A program made the translations under genes and the position numbers. From PALSA-1004 sp046596405 (GTDB lineage Bacteria; Pseudomonadota; Gammaproteobacteria; Burkholderiales; SG8-41): a stretch of 6,104 nt of DNA. This document shows, in pieces, positions 5,926 to 6,104 of this stretch. The stretch covers positions 1 through 6,104 of the forward strand of contig JBKJMN010000428.1 of the NCBI GenBank assembly GCA_046596405.1, in the 5' to 3' direction. Under the pieces are notes generated by a model, which worked only from the letters and a program-made list of their open reading frames with translations, did no database searches and had not been told where the DNA came from. Positions within the stretch are counted from its first letter, which is position 1. Every line of letters begins with the position of its first letter.

Positions 5926-6104
5926 CTAGCACACCGTCGGGCGCGGCATCGGCACCACGAATTGCCCGCCCCAGCCGCGAATGCCGGCCATTTGTTCGAT
6001 TATCTCATCCTTGAGGTTCCACGGCAGGATCAGCACGTAATCCGGCTTGCGCTCGAATATCCGGTCCGGGTGCATGACCGGTATGCGCGTGCCTGGCAGC
6101 AGCA
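5926..6104 (-). CDS. NDP-hexose C-methyltransferase, C-terminal fragment (5' end outside window)
   Basis: Reading from the right edge, 58 codons remain before TAG at 5928-5926. The fragment holds LLPGTRIPVMHPDRIFERKP (1-20), then the highly characteristic DYVLILPWNLKDEI (21-34) and IRGWGGQFVVPMP (41-53). This is the end of the C-terminal (Methyltransf_14-like) domain of sugar C-methyltransferases such as the TylCIII/TcaB9 type, which add a methyl group from SAM to the carbon next to the keto group of a nucleotide-linked 4-keto deoxysugar. The complete family is about 410 residues, so about 350 residues, including the zinc site and SAM core, lie outside the window. The epimerase gene follows after 19 nt, the common pairing in branched-sugar clusters. 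The match is strong despite the short length. Confidence 0.85.
   Translation of the reverse strand, partial: LLPGTRIPVMHPDRIFERKPDYVLILPWNLKDEIIEQMAGIRGWGGQFVVPMPRPTVC

Noticed and set aside
1..6104. CRISPR arrays, tRNA or rRNA genes, insertion sequences, riboswitches
   Set aside because: No regularly spaced repeats, no cloverleaf or rRNA-like segments, no transposase motifs or terminal inverted repeats seen, and coding sequence covers all but about 30 bases.

Overview
The window is GC-rich (above 60% by eye) and has no unexplained space. Seven genes lie on the minus strand, all reading from right to left, and two of them run off the window ends. Codon use (GCG, CGC, GTG and CTG rich) and the protein families suggest a proteobacterium, perhaps a beta- or gammaproteobacterium or a metagenomic relative. 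The sequence alone does not identify the genus. This is accessory surface-glycan or secondary-metabolite DNA, not a housekeeping locus.

In transcription order the genes are: (1) the last 58 codons of an NDP-hexose C-methyltransferase (5926-6104); (2) an RmlC/RfbC-type cupin sugar epimerase with a TTG start (5376-5906); (3) a phytanoyl-CoA-hydroxylase-type Fe(II)/2-oxoglutarate oxygenase with HxE in place of HxD (4519-5370); (4) a 386-residue zinc-binding class I SAM methyltransferase with the layout of sugar C-methyltransferases (3356-4516); (5) a 306-residue class I SAM methyltransferase with an unassigned helical N-terminal region (2431-3351); (6) a MaoC hot-dog hydratase fused to a short-chain dehydrogenase/reductase (1196-2434); (7) the first 399 codons of an FkbH-like HAD-IIIC protein (1-1199).

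Spacing is extremely tight: 19, 5, 2 and 4 nt, then two 4-nt ATGA overlaps. I see no promoter, terminator or clear AGGAGG-type Shine-Dalgarno inside the window, so this looks like the middle of one translationally coupled operon. The right half (C-methyltransferase, epimerase, second C-methyltransferase-like protein) points to a branched (C-methylated) deoxysugar nucleotide. The left half (MaoC-SDR fusion plus FkbH) points to chemistry on acyl-carrier-protein-bound short acyl chains. The oxygenase and the second methyltransferase could tailor either part. My inference is that the operon builds an unusual acyl- or polyketide-like decorated sugar for O-antigen, capsule or a glycosylated metabolite. 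The missing partners (acyl carrier protein, ketosynthase, ligase or acyltransferase, nucleotidyltransferase and 4,6-dehydratase) would lie outside the window.
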